Positions 18,915 to 28,223 of a DNA stretch of 64,000 nt are shown one piece after another. Positions within the stretch are counted from its first letter, which is position 1; every line of letters starts with the position of its first letter. Source of the stretch: Aeromonas taiwanensis (GTDB taxonomy: Bacteria; Pseudomonadota; Gammaproteobacteria; Enterobacterales; Aeromonadaceae); assembly GCF_000820165.1 (NCBI RefSeq), contig NZ_CDDD01000019.1:41107-105106 (forward strand), given 5' to 3'. Below the pieces are notes generated by a model. That model did no database searches, was not told the origin of the DNA, and saw nothing but the letters and a program-made list of their open reading frames with translations. The translations under genes were made by a program, and so were the position numbers.

Positions 18915-19649
18915 ATGCTGGATCAGATTCGTATCGTCTTGGTAAACACCTCCCACACCGGCAACATGGGGTCTGCGGCGCGGGCCATGAAGACCATGGG
19001 GTTAACCCAGTTGGTGCTGGTCGATCCGCAAGCCTTGCCAGACGAGGAAGCGGTCGCCCTGGCGGCCGGTGCCAGCGATGTCCTCGCCAGTGCCCGTATC
19101 GTGCCGACGCTGGATGAGGCCATCGCCGATTGTGGCCTGGTCATCGGTACCAGTGCCCGCTCCCGTACCCTGAGCTGGCCCATGCTGGATCCCCGCGAGG
19201 CGGGCCACCAGCTTGTGCAAGAGGGGGAACAGCATCCGGTCGCCCTGGTCTTTGGCCGGGAACGCACCGGCCTCACCAACGACGAGCTGCAGAAGTGCCA
19301 CTACCATGTGGCCATTCCGGCCAACCCCGACTATAGCTCGCTCAATCTGGCCATGGCGGTGCAGACCCTCTGCTATGAGATACGGATGCGCTGGCTGGCG
19401 CTGCAGGAACAGCCGGCCTCAGAACCGGGTGCGGAGCCGGTGGCCTATCCCAGCGCGCAGCAACTGGAGGGGTTCTATCTGCATCTGGAGCAGACGCTGC
19501 AAAAGACGGGATTCATTGCCGACGATCACCCTGGTCACGTGATGAGCAAGCTGCGTCGCCTGTTCAATCGGGCTCGACCGGAGGCGGTGGAGCTGAATAT
19601 CCTGCGCGGTATCCTCACCTCGGTTCAGAAATCCCGGCCGCAGGATTAA
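18915..19649 (+). CDS. trmJ: tRNA (cytidine/uridine-2'-O-)-methyltransferase TrmJ
   Basis: 244 residues (E. coli 246). A SPOUT-class enzyme that methylates the ribose of nucleotide 32 in several tRNAs. The knotted-fold motifs are [21 protein letters not shown] at about 9-29 (motif 1), [17 protein letters not shown] (motif 2) and [17 protein letters not shown] (motif 3). The ATG is at 18915. It lies directly upstream of iscR, the usual gammaproteobacterial order; its last two bases overlap the first candidate IscR site. Confidence 0.95.
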   Translation: MLDQIRIVLVNTSHTGNMGSAARAMKTMGLTQLVLVDPQALPDEEAVALAAGASDVLASARIVPTLDEAIADCGLVIGTSARSRTLSWPMLDPREAGHQLVQEGEQHPVALVFGRERTGLTNDELQKCHYHVAIPANPDYSSLNLAMAVQTLCYEIRMRWLALQEQPASEPGAEPVAYPSAQQLEGFYLHLEQTLQKTGFIADDHPGHVMSKLRRLFNRARPEAVELNILRGILTSVQKSRPQD

Positions 19650-19672
19650 TCCCGACTGATTTACTCAACCAT
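19648..19672. promoter_or_regulatory. Second (weaker) IscR type 1-like site
   Basis: This 25-base element matches most positions of the type 1 consensus, including the left GACT; it departs at about four positions. It directly abuts the stronger site, copying the paired-site layout of the E. coli iscR promoter. Confidence 0.55.
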
Positions 19673-19697
19673 ATACTTGACTGATTTAGTCGGGTAT
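19673..19697. promoter_or_regulatory. IscR type 1 binding site of the isc promoter
   Basis: All constrained positions of the degenerate type 1 motif (ATASYYGACT, RWWWY, AGTCRRSTAT) are satisfied. It lies 47 bases before the iscR ATG. [2Fe-2S]-IscR represses its own operon from such sites in E. coli. Confidence 0.85.
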
Positions 19698-19743
19698 GTG
19701 ACCATGTGCCTTATATTGATTGGTTCGCAAGACGGTAAGGCAT

Positions 19744-20247
19744 ATGAGACTGACCTCAAAAGGACGTTACGCAGTGACAGCCATGCTCGACGTGGCGTTG
19801 CATGCAGAGCAGGGGCCCGTTCCCCTCGCTGATATTTCAGAACGCCAGGGCATCTCCTTGTCCTATCTGGAACAGCTGTTTGCCCGTCTGCGCAAGCATG
19901 GCCTGGTGAGCAGCGTACGCGGCCCGGGTGGCGGCTATCGCCTCGGTCTGGCCCCTGGCGAGATTTCGGTAGGTCAGGTGATCACCGCGGTCGATGAATC
20001 GGTCGATGCGACCAAGTGCCTCGGCAAGGGGGGCTGCCACGGCGGTACCCAGTGTCTGACCCACTCCCTGTGGCGCGACCTGAGCGAACGGATCTCGAGC
20101 TTCCTCGGGGATATCACCCTGGCGGAGCTGGTCGGCCAGGCCGATGTGCGCCGCATCGCCGGCAAGCAAGATGAACAAATGAAGACCGTGTTGTCCCTGG
20201 TTGACCGGGCGGAACGCGGTGATGTGAGCTTGAAAGTCCAACTATAA
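19744..20247 (+). CDS. iscR: Fe-S cluster-responsive regulator IscR
   Basis: 167 residues (E. coli 162). An Rrf2-family winged-helix repressor/activator that senses Fe-S status through a [2Fe-2S] cluster bound by C92, C98 and C104 plus H107; all four are present at canonical positions. The start [16 protein letters not shown] is the family start; the frame is open 24 bases upstream. The HTH lies at about 25-65 with GPGGGYRLG as the wing. It heads iscRSUA-hscBA-fdx and has two type 1 sites upstream. Confidence 0.97.
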   Translation: MRLTSKGRYAVTAMLDVALHAEQGPVPLADISERQGISLSYLEQLFARLRKHGLVSSVRGPGGGYRLGLAPGEISVGQVITAVDESVDATKCLGKGGCHGGTQCLTHSLWRDLSERISSFLGDITLAELVGQADVRRIAGKQDEQMKTVLSLVDRAERGDVSLKVQL

Positions 20248-20258
20248 ACGTGCTTTCC

Positions 20259-20286
20259 ACGACGAGTCGCAGTGTGACCCCGTCGT
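20259..20286 (+). other. Hairpin in the iscR-iscS gap
   Basis: ACGACG (20259-20264) pairs with CGTCGT (20281-20286). In E. coli a structure in this gap stabilises iscR mRNA when RyhB triggers decay of iscSUA; a similar role here is speculation. Confidence 0.35.
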
Positions 20287-20299
20287 AACGGAGAAAAAG

Positions 20300-21514
20300 A
20301 TGAAACTGCCTATTTACCTTGATTATTCGGCAACCTGTCCGGTGGACCCGCGTGTCGCAGAAAAAATGATGCAGTGCCTCACCATGGACGGCCTGTTTGG
20401 CAATCCTGCCTCCCGTTCCCACCGTTTCGGCTGGCAGGCCGAAGAGGCGGTCGATCTGGCCCGTAATCAAGTGGCAGAGCTGATCGGTGCCGACCCGCGC
20501 GAGATCGTCTTCACCTCCGGCGCGACCGAGTCCAACAACCTGGCCATCAAGGGCATCGCCCACTTCTACGCCGGCAAGGGCAAGCACATCATCACCTCCA
20601 AGACCGAGCACAAGGCCGTTCTGGATACCTGCCGTCAGCTGGAACGTGAAGGCTACGAGGTGACCTATCTCGAGCCCATGCCCAACGGCCTGTTCACTCT
20701 GGAGCAGATCGAAGGCGCACTGCGCGATGACACCATCCTGGTGAGCATCATGCACGTCAACAACGAGATCGGCGTGGTTCAAGACATCGCCGCCATCGGC
20801 GAACTGTGCCGCTCCCGCAAGATCCTGTTGCACGTGGACGCGGTCCAGAGCGTGGGCAAGATCCCGGTTGACGTAGAAGCCCTGAAGGTTGACCTGCTCT
20901 CCATGTCTGCCCACAAGGTATACGGTCCCAAGGGGATCGGTGCCCTGTACGTGCGCCGCAAGCCGCGAGTACGTCTGGAAGCCCAGATGCACGGTGGTGG
21001 TCATGAGCGCGGCATGCGTTCCGGCACCCTGGCAACCCACCAGATCGTCGGCATGGGTGAAGCCTTCCGCATCGCCAAGGAAGAGATGGCGAGCGAGAGC
21101 CAGCACATCATGGCCCTGCGTCAGCGTCTGTGGGACGGCATCAAGAACATCGAAGAAGTCTATATCAACGGGGATCTGGACCACCGTGTTCCGGGTAACC
21201 TGAACGTCAGCTTCGCCTATGTGGAAGGGGAATCCCTCATCATGGCGCTGAAGGATCTGGCTGTCTCCTCCGGCTCGGCCTGTACCTCTGCCAGCCTGGA
21301 ACCCTCCTACGTGCTGCGCGCCCTGGGCCTGAACGACGAGCTGGCACACAGCTCCATCCGTTTCAGCATCGGTCGTTTTACCACGGAAGAGGAGATCGAC
21401 TACGCAATCAAGCTCATCTGCGACTCCATCGGTCGTCTGCGCGAGATGTCCCCCCTGTGGGAGATGTTCAAGGACGGCGTCGATCTGAACACGGTCGAAT
21501 GGGCACATCACTGA
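20300..21514 (+). CDS. iscS: Cysteine desulfurase IscS
   Basis: 404 residues, as in E. coli. A PLP enzyme that takes sulfur from cysteine as a persulfide and hands it to IscU, TusA, ThiI and others. The PLP lysine is K206 in [10 protein letters not shown] and the catalytic cysteine is in [18 protein letters not shown], near residue 328. GGAG precedes the ATG at 20300. Second gene of the isc operon, 54 bases before iscU. Confidence 0.98.
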   Translation: MKLPIYLDYSATCPVDPRVAEKMMQCLTMDGLFGNPASRSHRFGWQAEEAVDLARNQVAELIGADPREIVFTSGATESNNLAIKGIAHFYAGKGKHIITSKTEHKAVLDTCRQLEREGYEVTYLEPMPNGLFTLEQIEGALRDDTILVSIMHVNNEIGVVQDIAAIGELCRSRKILLHVDAVQSVGKIPVDVEALKVDLLSMSAHKVYGPKGIGALYVRRKPRVRLEAQMHGGGHERGMRSGTLATHQIVGMGEAFRIAKEEMASESQHIMALRQRLWDGIKNIEEVYINGDLDHRVPGNLNVSFAYVEGESLIMALKDLAVSSGSACTSASLEPSYVLRALGLNDELAHSSIRFSIGRFTTEEEIDYAIKLICDSIGRLREMSPLWEMFKDGVDLNTVEWAHH

Positions 21515-21568
21515 TCCTTGCCACAAGTGCAAGTGTTTGGTGAACAACGGAATTAGCAGGAGTTAGAT

Positions 21569-21952
21569 ATGGCTTACAGTGAAAAAGTAATCGACCACTA
21601 CGAGAATCCCCGCAACGTCGGCGGCTTTGACAAGAACGACCCCAGCGTCGCCACCGGCATGGTCGGTGCACCGGCCTGCGGCGATGTCATGAAGCTGCAA
21701 CTGAAGATCAGCGATGACGGCATCATCGAAGACGCCAAGTTCAAGACCTACGGTTGTGGTTCTGCCATCGCCTCCAGCTCCCTGGTGACCGAGTGGGTCA
21801 AGGGCAAGACTCTGGACGAAGCGGCCGGCATCAAGAACACCGACATCGCCGAAGAGCTGGCGCTGCCGCCGGTGAAGATCCACTGCTCCATTCTGGCGGA
21901 GGATGCCATCAAGGCCGCCATCGCCGATTACAAGCAGAAGAAAGGTCTTTAA
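21569..21952 (+). CDS. iscU: Fe-S cluster scaffold IscU
   Basis: 127 residues (E. coli 128). The [2Fe-2S] assembly scaffold. Ligand residues C37, D39, C63 and C106 are present, and the HscA-binding LPPVK motif is at 99-103, immediately before C106. AGGAG is 7 bases upstream of the ATG. iscA follows 15 bases later. Confidence 0.98.
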   Translation: MAYSEKVIDHYENPRNVGGFDKNDPSVATGMVGAPACGDVMKLQLKISDDGIIEDAKFKTYGCGSAIASSSLVTEWVKGKTLDEAAGIKNTDIAEELALPPVKIHCSILAEDAIKAAIADYKQKKGL

Positions 21953-21967
21953 GGTCCGGAGAGCAGT

Positions 21968-22291
21968 ATGGCCATAACCATGACAGATGCCGCAGCGGCG
22001 CGGGTTTCCTCCTTCATGACCAACCGTGGCAAGGGCATCGGCCTGCGCCTCGGTGTCAAGACGACCGGCTGTTCGGGCCTTGCCTACGTGCTCGAGTTCG
22101 TGGATGAGCTGGCCGCCGAGGATCAGGTGTTCGAGCAAAAAGGCGTCAAGATCATCGTCGATGCCAAGAGCCTGATCCACCTGGATGGCACCGAGCTGGA
22201 CTTCGTGAAGGAAGGCCTCAACGAGGGTTTCCAGTTCAACAACCCCAATGCCAAGGGCGAATGCGGTTGTGGCGAAAGCTTCAGCGTCTAG
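21968..22291 (+). CDS. iscA: A-type Fe-S carrier IscA
   Basis: 107 residues, as in E. coli. It carries Fe-S clusters to apoproteins. The three ligand cysteines C35 ([10 protein letters not shown]), C99 and C101 (GECGCGESF) are present. It has a GGAGAG ribosome-binding site. The next gene, hscB, is 172 bases away, an unusually wide gap that holds two hairpins. Confidence 0.97.
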   Translation: MAITMTDAAAARVSSFMTNRGKGIGLRLGVKTTGCSGLAYVLEFVDELAAEDQVFEQKGVKIIVDAKSLIHLDGTELDFVKEGLNEGFQFNNPNAKGECGCGESFSV

Positions 22292-22296
22292 GTGAT

Positions 22297-22322
22297 TGAG
22301 CTGACGAGAAATCGTCGGCTCA
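22297..22322 (+). other. GAAA-tetraloop hairpin after iscA
   Basis: An 11-bp stem (TGAGC-T-GACGA with TCGTC-G-GCTCA, one T-G wobble) is closed by a GAAA tetraloop, starting 6 bases after the iscA stop. No T-run follows, so it is more likely an RNA-stability or processing element than a terminator. Confidence 0.5.
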
Positions 22323-22380
22323 ACAGCCTCGCCAGCGTCAAAGGCCAGTGCTTTCGTGTCTGACGCCTTGCTCATCAACA

Positions 22381-22405
22381 CAGTGGTATGACCCCCATGC
22401 CACTG
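22381..22405 (+). other. Second hairpin in the iscA-hscB gap
   Basis: CAGTGGTATG pairs with CATGCCACTG (one G-U) around a 5-base loop. It lies 59 bases before the hscB ATG. Confidence 0.5.
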
Positions 22406-22463
22406 CTTCCATGTTCAAGACGAGTGTGATGGCGGTACCCGCGGTATTGTCTGAGGACGTACG

Positions 22464-22982
22464 ATGAATCATTTCGAGCTGTTCGGGCTGGCAGAGGGCT
22501 TCGAGCTCGATACTCGCCAGCTGGCTGACACCTATCGTCAGTTGCAAGCCCGTTTTCACCCCGATCGTTTTGCCACCGCCCCCGAGCGGGAGCAGCTGGC
22601 TGCGGTGCAGCGTGCTGCCCAGATCAACGATGCCTTTACCACCCTCAAGGCGCCCCTGCGCCGAGCCGAGTATCTGCTCTCCCTGCGCGGTACCGATATC
22701 CGCGGCGAACAGCAGACGCTGCAAGATCCTGCCTTCCTGATGCAACAGCTGGAGTGGCGCGAACGTCTGGCCGATCTCAAAGGGGATGCGGATCCTGAGG
22801 GGGCCGTCCAAGATTTTCGCCGAGAAATCAGGCATGATCACCAGTCTCTGATGCAACGGCTGACCCAGGCCCTCACGTCCGGTGAGGATCTGACCGCAGC
22901 GGATTGCGTCCGCAAGCTCAAGTTTGTCGACAAGCTCCTCGAGGAGCTGGAACGATTCGAAGACTCGCTGTTCGAGTCTTGA
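22464..22982 (+). CDS. hscB: Co-chaperone HscB
   Basis: 172 residues (E. coli 171). A J-type co-chaperone that delivers IscU to HscA and stimulates its ATPase. The HPD motif is at 32-34 within an N-terminal J domain, followed by a C-terminal three-helix bundle with the IscU-binding surface (about 90-172). It is followed by hscA after 28 bases. A promoter inside the iscA-hscB gap is possible. Confidence 0.95.
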   Translation: MNHFELFGLAEGFELDTRQLADTYRQLQARFHPDRFATAPEREQLAAVQRAAQINDAFTTLKAPLRRAEYLLSLRGTDIRGEQQTLQDPAFLMQQLEWRERLADLKGDADPEGAVQDFRREIRHDHQSLMQRLTQALTSGEDLTAADCVRKLKFVDKLLEELERFEDSLFES

Positions 22983-23010
22983 TCCCCTAACGCAGGAATT
23001 GTGATTACCC

Positions 23011-24861
23011 ATGGCATTACTGCAAATCGCCGAGCCTGGCCAGAGCGCCGCGCCTCACCAGCATAAACGGGCCGTCGGCATCGATCTCGGCACCACCAAC
23101 TCCCTGGTCGCCGCCGTGCGCAGCGGCCAGGCCGATACCCTCTGCGACGAGCAGGGGCGTTTCCTGCTGCCCTCCGTGGTGCACTATCAGACCGATGGCC
23201 AGGTGCGGGTCGGGGTCGACGCCAAACGTGAAGCGGCCCTCGATCCCCACAACACCATCGTCTCGGTCAAGAGGATGATGGGCAAGGCGCTGGCCGATAT
23301 CGATACCCGCCAGCAACCCTATGAGTTCGTGGCCGCCGACAACGGCATGCCCCAGCTTCAGACCCGTCAGGGACTGGTCAACCCGGTTCAGGTCTCCGCC
23401 GAGATCCTGAAGACCCTGGCCGAGCGCGGCACCGCCTCCCTCGGGGGAGATCTCGACGGCGTGGTCATCACTGTGCCCGCCTATTTCGACGATGCCCAGC
23501 GTCAGGGCACCAAGGACGCGGCCAGGCTGGCCGGTCTGCACGTGCTGCGCCTGCTGAACGAACCCACTGCGGCGGCCATCGCCTACGGCCTCGACTCCGC
23601 TCAGGAAGGGGTGATCGCCGTCTATGATCTCGGCGGTGGCACCTTCGATATCTCCATTCTGCGCCTGCATCGCGGCGTCTTTGAAGTGATGGCCACCGGT
23701 GGCGACTCCGCCCTCGGGGGGGATGATTTTGACCACCTGCTGGCGGACTGGCTCAAAGAGCAAGCCGGGTTGTCCGGTCAACTCGACGCCCGTACCCAGC
23801 GCGAACTGCTGGACGTGGCTGCCAGCGTCAAGCACGGCCTGACGGATGCCGACAGCGTCCCTTGCGTCTTTGCCGGCTGGCAGGGCTCGGTCACCCGCAG
23901 CGAGTTTGACGCGCTCATCACCCCCCTGGTCAAGCGAACCCTGCTGGCCTGCCGCCGCGCCCTGCGCGATGCGGGTCTCGAGCAGGAAGAGGTGCTGGAA
24001 GTGGTGATGGTCGGTGGCTCGACCCGGGTGCCCCTGGTACGCGCGCTGGTGGGAGAGTTCTTCCAGCGCCCGCCGCTCACCAGCATCGACCCCGACAAGG
24101 TGGTGGCCATCGGTGCCGCCATCCAGGCTGACATCCTGGTGGGCAACAAGCCTGACGCCGAGATGCTGCTGCTGGACGTGATCCCGCTCTCCTTAGGGTT
24201 AGAGACCATGGGAGGCCTCGCCGAGAAGGTGATCCCGCGCAATACCACCATACCGGTGGCCCGCGCCCAGGAGTTCACCACCTTCAAGGATGGCCAGACC
24301 GCGATGGCGATCCATGTGGTGCAGGGGGAGCGCGAGCTGGTGGCGGATTGCCGCTCCCTGGCACGCTTCACTCTGACCGGTATTCCGCCCATGGCGGCGG
24401 GGGCGGCCCACATTCGCGTCACTTTCCAGGTGGACGCGGATGGCCTGCTCTCGGTCAGCGCCATGGAGAAATCCTCCGGCGTGCAGGCCGAAATCCAGGT
24501 CAAGCCCTCCTACGGGCTGGCAGAAGAGGACATCCTCAGCATGCTGAGCGCCTCCATCGCCAACGCCCAGCAGGACATGGACGCCCGCATGCTGGCGGAG
24601 CAGCAGGTCGAGGCGGATCGCGTGGTCGAGAGCCTCAATGCTGCCCTGGCCGCCGATGGCGAGGCGCTGCTGAGCCCTGCCGAGCGTGCACATATCGATG
24701 AGGCCATCCAGCATCTGCTGGCCATGCGCCACACTGGTACTACGAATCAAATCAAAGATGCCATCGAGGCGGCGGATGCTGCCAGTGGCGAGTTTGCGGC
24801 CCGTCGCATGGATGCTTCCATTCGCAAGGTGCTGACCGGCCAAAACGTCAACAAGGTGTAA
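23011..24861 (+). CDS. hscA: Hsp70-type chaperone HscA
   Basis: 616 residues, as in E. coli. A specialised Hsp70 that uses ATP to release Fe-S clusters from IscU. The phosphate-binding motifs [14 protein letters not shown] (about 22-35), [16 protein letters not shown] and [12 protein letters not shown] are clear; the substrate-binding domain runs from about 385 to 500, with an alpha-helical lid after it. fdx starts one base after its stop, indicating tight coupling. Confidence 0.97.
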   Translation: MALLQIAEPGQSAAPHQHKRAVGIDLGTTNSLVAAVRSGQADTLCDEQGRFLLPSVVHYQTDGQVRVGVDAKREAALDPHNTIVSVKRMMGKALADIDTRQQPYEFVAADNGMPQLQTRQGLVNPVQVSAEILKTLAERGTASLGGDLDGVVITVPAYFDDAQRQGTKDAARLAGLHVLRLLNEPTAAAIAYGLDSAQEGVIAVYDLGGGTFDISILRLHRGVFEVMATGGDSALGGDDFDHLLADWLKEQAGLSGQLDARTQRELLDVAASVKHGLTDADSVPCVFAGWQGSVTRSEFDALITPLVKRTLLACRRALRDAGLEQEEVLEVVMVGGSTRVPLVRALVGEFFQRPPLTSIDPDKVVAIGAAIQADILVGNKPDAEMLLLDVIPLSLGLETMGGLAEKVIPRNTTIPVARAQEFTTFKDGQTAMAIHVVQGERELVADCRSLARFTLTGIPPMAAGAAHIRVTFQVDADGLLSVSAMEKSSGVQAEIQVKPSYGLAEEDILSMLSASIANAQQDMDARMLAEQQVEADRVVESLNAALAADGEALLSPAERAHIDEAIQHLLAMRHTGTTNQIKDAIEAADAASGEFAARRMDASIRKVLTGQNVNKV

Positions 24862-24862
24862 T

Positions 24863-25201
24863 ATGCCAAAAGTGATCATTCTGCCTCACCCTGAACTCTG
24901 TCCGGAGGGCGCCGCTCTCGAGGGCGTGAGCGGTGAGACCATACTGGACATCGCGCTGCGCAACGGCATCGAAGTCGAGCACGCCTGCGAGAAGTCCTGC
25001 GCCTGCACCACCTGCCACTGCATCGTGCGGGAAGGGTTCGACTCCCTGGAGCCGAGCGACGAGCTGGAAGACGACATGCTGGACAAGGCGTGGGGGCTGG
25101 AGCCGGAATCCCGCCTGAGCTGCCAGGCCAGGCTGGCGGACGAGGATCTGGTGGTGGAGCTGCCCAAGTACACCCTGAATCTGGCGTCCGAACGCCACTG
25201 A
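24863..25201 (+). CDS. fdx: [2Fe-2S] ferredoxin of the isc system
   Basis: 112 residues (E. coli 111). An adrenodoxin-type ferredoxin that donates electrons for cluster assembly. The CEKSCACTTCHC segment supplies C42, C48 and C51, with the fourth ligand near residue 87 (LSCQARL). It is the last gene of the isc operon; no iscX follows, and a terminator lies 67 bases downstream. Confidence 0.96.
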   Translation: MPKVIILPHPELCPEGAALEGVSGETILDIALRNGIEVEHACEKSCACTTCHCIVREGFDSLEPSDELEDDMLDKAWGLEPESRLSCQARLADEDLVVELPKYTLNLASERH

Positions 25202-25267
25202 TGGCCGCTTAATTACACATGAGTGAATTGAGTGTGCAGCATCCCGCGGTGCAGTAATGATATGGTG

Positions 25268-25300
25268 AAGGCCGTGACCCTTGAGGGTGCGGCCTTTTTT
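25268..25300 (+). terminator. Terminator of the isc operon
   Basis: AAGGCCG-TG-ACCCT/AGGGT-G-CGGCCTT stem with six trailing T residues. Confidence 0.88.
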
Positions 25301-25358
25301 GTGCCCGCGATTTCCCTATTCGTAGATGAAAGTGCCAATAACAAGGAAGCAAGAGAAC

Positions 25359-26663
25359 ATGGCTGACATGATGAACGTACGGTTGTCCTCCCAGGCGGCC
25401 GCTCCCCACTGGGGCGAGGGTGCCCTGCTCAGTTTCAATGGCGACGAGGCCCATCTCCACCTTGGGGCCGGTAGCCAGGAGAAAGAGGCGCTGCGCGCCA
25501 TCCAGCGCGGGGCCAGACGCCTCGAGTCCAGCGGTATCAAGCGCGTCAGACTGGTGGGCGAGGGCTGGGATCTGGAGCGCCGCTACGCGTTTTCCCAGGG
25601 GTTCTACGCCGCCAAGGGCGTGCGCGAACTGGACTTCGGCGAGCAGAGCGACAAGGAAGCTGGCGAGCTGGCGGCCCTGCTCAAGGCGGCCCGCTGGGTG
25701 CGCGAAGTGACCAACGGCTGCCCGGAGGAGATCTATCCCATGAGCCTGGCGGAGTCCGCGCTGCTGCTGATCCGCAGCCTGGGGGGCGACAAGGTGAGCG
25801 CCCGCATCACCGCCGGTGAGGCGCTGCGTGAATCCGGACACATCGGGATCTGGTCGGTGGGCCGCGGCAGCGAGCGCGAACCCGTGCTGCTCGAACTCGA
25901 CTACAACCCGACCGGAGATGCCAACGCCCCCGTGCTGGCAGCCCTGGTGGGCAAGGGGATCACCTTCGATTCCGGCGGCTACTCCATGAAGTCCTCCGAC
26001 AACATGCTGCCGATGAAGTCCGACATGGGCGGTGCTGCCATGGTGACCGGCGCCCTGGCACTGGCCATCAGCCGCGGCCTCAAGCAGCGGGTCAAACTCA
26101 TCCTCTGCTGCGCCGAGAACCTGGTCTCCGGCCACGCCTTCAAGCTTGGCGACATCCTCACCTATCGCAATGGCATCACGGTGGAGATCCAGAACACCGA
26201 TGCGGAAGGTCGTCTGGTGCTGGCAGACGGCCTGCTGGCCGCGAGCGAAAGCGGGGCCGCCTACATCCTCGATGCCGCGACCCTGACCGGCGCCGCCAAG
26301 ACGGCGCTGGGTCGCGACTACAACGCCGTGTTCGCCCTCGATGAGTCCGAGCAGGTGCGTGCGCTGGCCGCCGCCAAGGCCGAAAACGAGCAGGCCTGGG
26401 CCCTGCCGCTGGAGCCCTGGCACGCGGGCCAGCTCACCTCCGCCTTTGCCGAGCTGGGCAACGTGGCCTCCGCCGAAGGCACCGCCGGTGCCACCACGGC
26501 GGCCGCCTTCCTGTCGCGTTTCGTGCGTGACGAAGGTAAAGGCTGGGTACACCTGGACCTGGCCGCCTCCTATCAGAAGTCGGGCAACGATCTCTGGGCG
26601 ACCGGCGCCAAGGGCCACGGTCTGAGAACCATAGCGCGCTGGTTGCAGGAGGTGAGCGCATGA
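25359..26663 (+). CDS. pepB: Peptidase B (M17 leucyl aminopeptidase family), copy 1
   Basis: 434 residues (E. coli PepB 427). A cytoplasmic metal-dependent aminopeptidase with preference for acidic N-terminal residues in E. coli. The two-metal M17 site is complete: VGKGITFDSGGYSMK, DMGGAA and NTDAEGRLVLADGL. An N-terminal domain covers about 1-140. The start MADMMNVRLS aligns with E. coli MTEAMKITLS and has AAGGA upstream, so I take the ATG at 25359 rather than the one at 25326. It lies after the isc terminator, where E. coli also has pepB. Its stop overlaps the start of a second copy. Confidence 0.93.
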   Translation: MADMMNVRLSSQAAAPHWGEGALLSFNGDEAHLHLGAGSQEKEALRAIQRGARRLESSGIKRVRLVGEGWDLERRYAFSQGFYAAKGVRELDFGEQSDKEAGELAALLKAARWVREVTNGCPEEIYPMSLAESALLLIRSLGGDKVSARITAGEALRESGHIGIWSVGRGSEREPVLLELDYNPTGDANAPVLAALVGKGITFDSGGYSMKSSDNMLPMKSDMGGAAMVTGALALAISRGLKQRVKLILCCAENLVSGHAFKLGDILTYRNGITVEIQNTDAEGRLVLADGLLAASESGAAYILDAATLTGAAKTALGRDYNAVFALDESEQVRALAAAKAENEQAWALPLEPWHAGQLTSAFAELGNVASAEGTAGATTAAAFLSRFVRDEGKGWVHLDLAASYQKSGNDLWATGAKGHGLRTIARWLQEVSA

Positions 26664-27952
26664 ACGTCTGGTTGAGCCGAGAGTTTGCGCCGGCCGAGTG
26701 GGGGGAGGGGGCACTGCTCTCCCATCGCGCCGATGGCATGGTGATCCACCTGGTGACCGCCACCCCCTTGCTGGACATCCAGCAGGCGGCGCGTCGCCTG
26801 TGCAGCCAGGGGATCCAGCAGGTGGTCCTGGCCGGTCACTGGGAACGGGAGCAGCAGTGGGCCTTCGCCCAGGGGCTGCAGACGCCCAAGGCGGAAGTGG
26901 CCCTGCAGTGGGCCACCTCGTCCGAGGAGGACAGGGAGGAGCTGGAGGCGCGCTGGCTCTGCGGGCGCTGGGTGCGGGAGATGACCAATGCCACGCCGGA
27001 GCAGCTGGGACCGCTGGAGCTGGCGGTGGAGGCGGCAGCCTTCCTCACCGAGCTGGCCCCCGACAAGATCAGCCATCGCATCCTCAAGGGAGAGGCGCTG
27101 CAGCAGGCGGGTTGGGTCGGTCTCTACCAGGTCGGCCGTGGCAGCGATCGCGAGCCCGTGATGCTGGAGCTGGATTTCAATCCCAGCAAGGATCCCAAGG
27201 CGCCGGTGGCGGCCGCACTGGTGGGCAAGGGGATCACCTTCGACTCCGGCGGCTACTCCATGAAGACCTCCCAGGGCATGCTGACCATGAAGCACGACAT
27301 GGGGGGCGCCGCCATCGTGACCGGTGCCCTGGCGCTGGCCATATTGCGCGGGTTGGACAAGCGGGTGAAGCTCATCCTCTGCTGCGCCGAGAACCTGGTC
27401 TCCGGTCATGCCTACAAGCTGGGCGACATCCTCACCTACAAGAACGGCACCACGGTGGAGATAGTCAACACCGATGCCGAGGGTCGCCTGGTGCTGGCGG
27501 ATGGCCTGCAGCTCGCCGGCGAATCCGGCGCGCCCCTCATCATCGACGCGGCCACCCTGACGGGGGCGGCCGTGATGGCGCTGGGTGGGCGCTACAACGC
27601 CCTGTTCGGCCTCGATAAGGGGCTGGTGAGCCGCGCCATGGCGTACTCGGATGCAGAGCAGGAGCCGGCATGGCCCCTGCCGCTGGAACCCTGGCATCGC
27701 CACCAGTGCCCGTCCCACTACGCCGACACCGCCAACAGCCGTCCGGTGCCGGGGGGCGGCCCGGGCGGTGCCTCCAACGCGGCGGGCTTCCTCTCCCGCT
27801 TCGTGCCCAACGAGGGGAGGGGGTGGTTGCACGTGGATCTGGCTGCCTGCTTCAACGAGAACGGTGACAGCCTCTGGGCGCCGGGGGCCAACACCCTGGG
27901 GATGCGTACCATAGCGCACGCCCTGCTGACGGAGACACGTTCGGCGATCTGA
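26660..27952 (+). CDS. Peptidase B paralogue, copy 2 (M17 family)
   Basis: 430 residues, homologous over its full length to the preceding gene, with the same catalytic segments VGKGITFDSGGYSMK, MKHDMGGAAIVTGALALAI and NTDAEGRLVLADG. All metal and catalytic residues of the M17 family appear kept, so it should be active. The N-terminal domain and the C-terminal loop (NSRPVPGGGPGGASNAAGF) differ most, which may change specificity. ATG and the upstream TGA overlap (ATGA), implying translational coupling. Copies of a hexameric enzyme could mix; that is inference. Confidence 0.9.
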   Translation: MNVWLSREFAPAEWGEGALLSHRADGMVIHLVTATPLLDIQQAARRLCSQGIQQVVLAGHWEREQQWAFAQGLQTPKAEVALQWATSSEEDREELEARWLCGRWVREMTNATPEQLGPLELAVEAAAFLTELAPDKISHRILKGEALQQAGWVGLYQVGRGSDREPVMLELDFNPSKDPKAPVAAALVGKGITFDSGGYSMKTSQGMLTMKHDMGGAAIVTGALALAILRGLDKRVKLILCCAENLVSGHAYKLGDILTYKNGTTVEIVNTDAEGRLVLADGLQLAGESGAPLIIDAATLTGAAVMALGGRYNALFGLDKGLVSRAMAYSDAEQEPAWPLPLEPWHRHQCPSHYADTANSRPVPGGGPGGASNAAGFLSRFVPNEGRGWLHVDLAACFNENGDSLWAPGANTLGMRTIAHALLTETRSAI

Positions 27953-27960
27953 TAACGCGA

Positions 27961-27984
27961 AAGGGCACCCCGGGGTGCCCTTTT
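27961..27984 (+). terminator. Terminator of the pepB pair
   Basis: AAGGGCACC/GGTGCCCTT stem with a CCGG loop and a following T-run, 8 bases after the stop. Confidence 0.85.
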
Positions 27985-28141
27985 CGACCGTGCTGCTTTG
28001 CTGAGCAATTGATAGGGTTTCAGGGCATTAGCAAGGCAATCGTGCGCAAGCGCACATTTTTTCTTACCCCCATGGCACAAGATGAGTCACCATGTTGTTT
28101 CAAGGAATCTTTTGTTTAACAAAAAGTTGATTTTTTGTGTG

Positions 28142-28168
28142 TTGTTTCGCGCTTTGTTTACGTATAAT
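28142..28168 (+). promoter_or_regulatory. Promoter of ndk
   Basis: A perfect TATAAT at 28163-28168 lies 55 bases before the ndk ATG. A TTGTTT at 28142-28147 (15-base spacing) is the best -35 candidate. The surrounding stretch is A+T-rich. Confidence 0.55.
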
Positions 28169-28223
28169 CGCCGCCGAAAAATGGATTCCTACAATAAACC
28201 TCTGTAGTTAAGGAAAGAACTCA

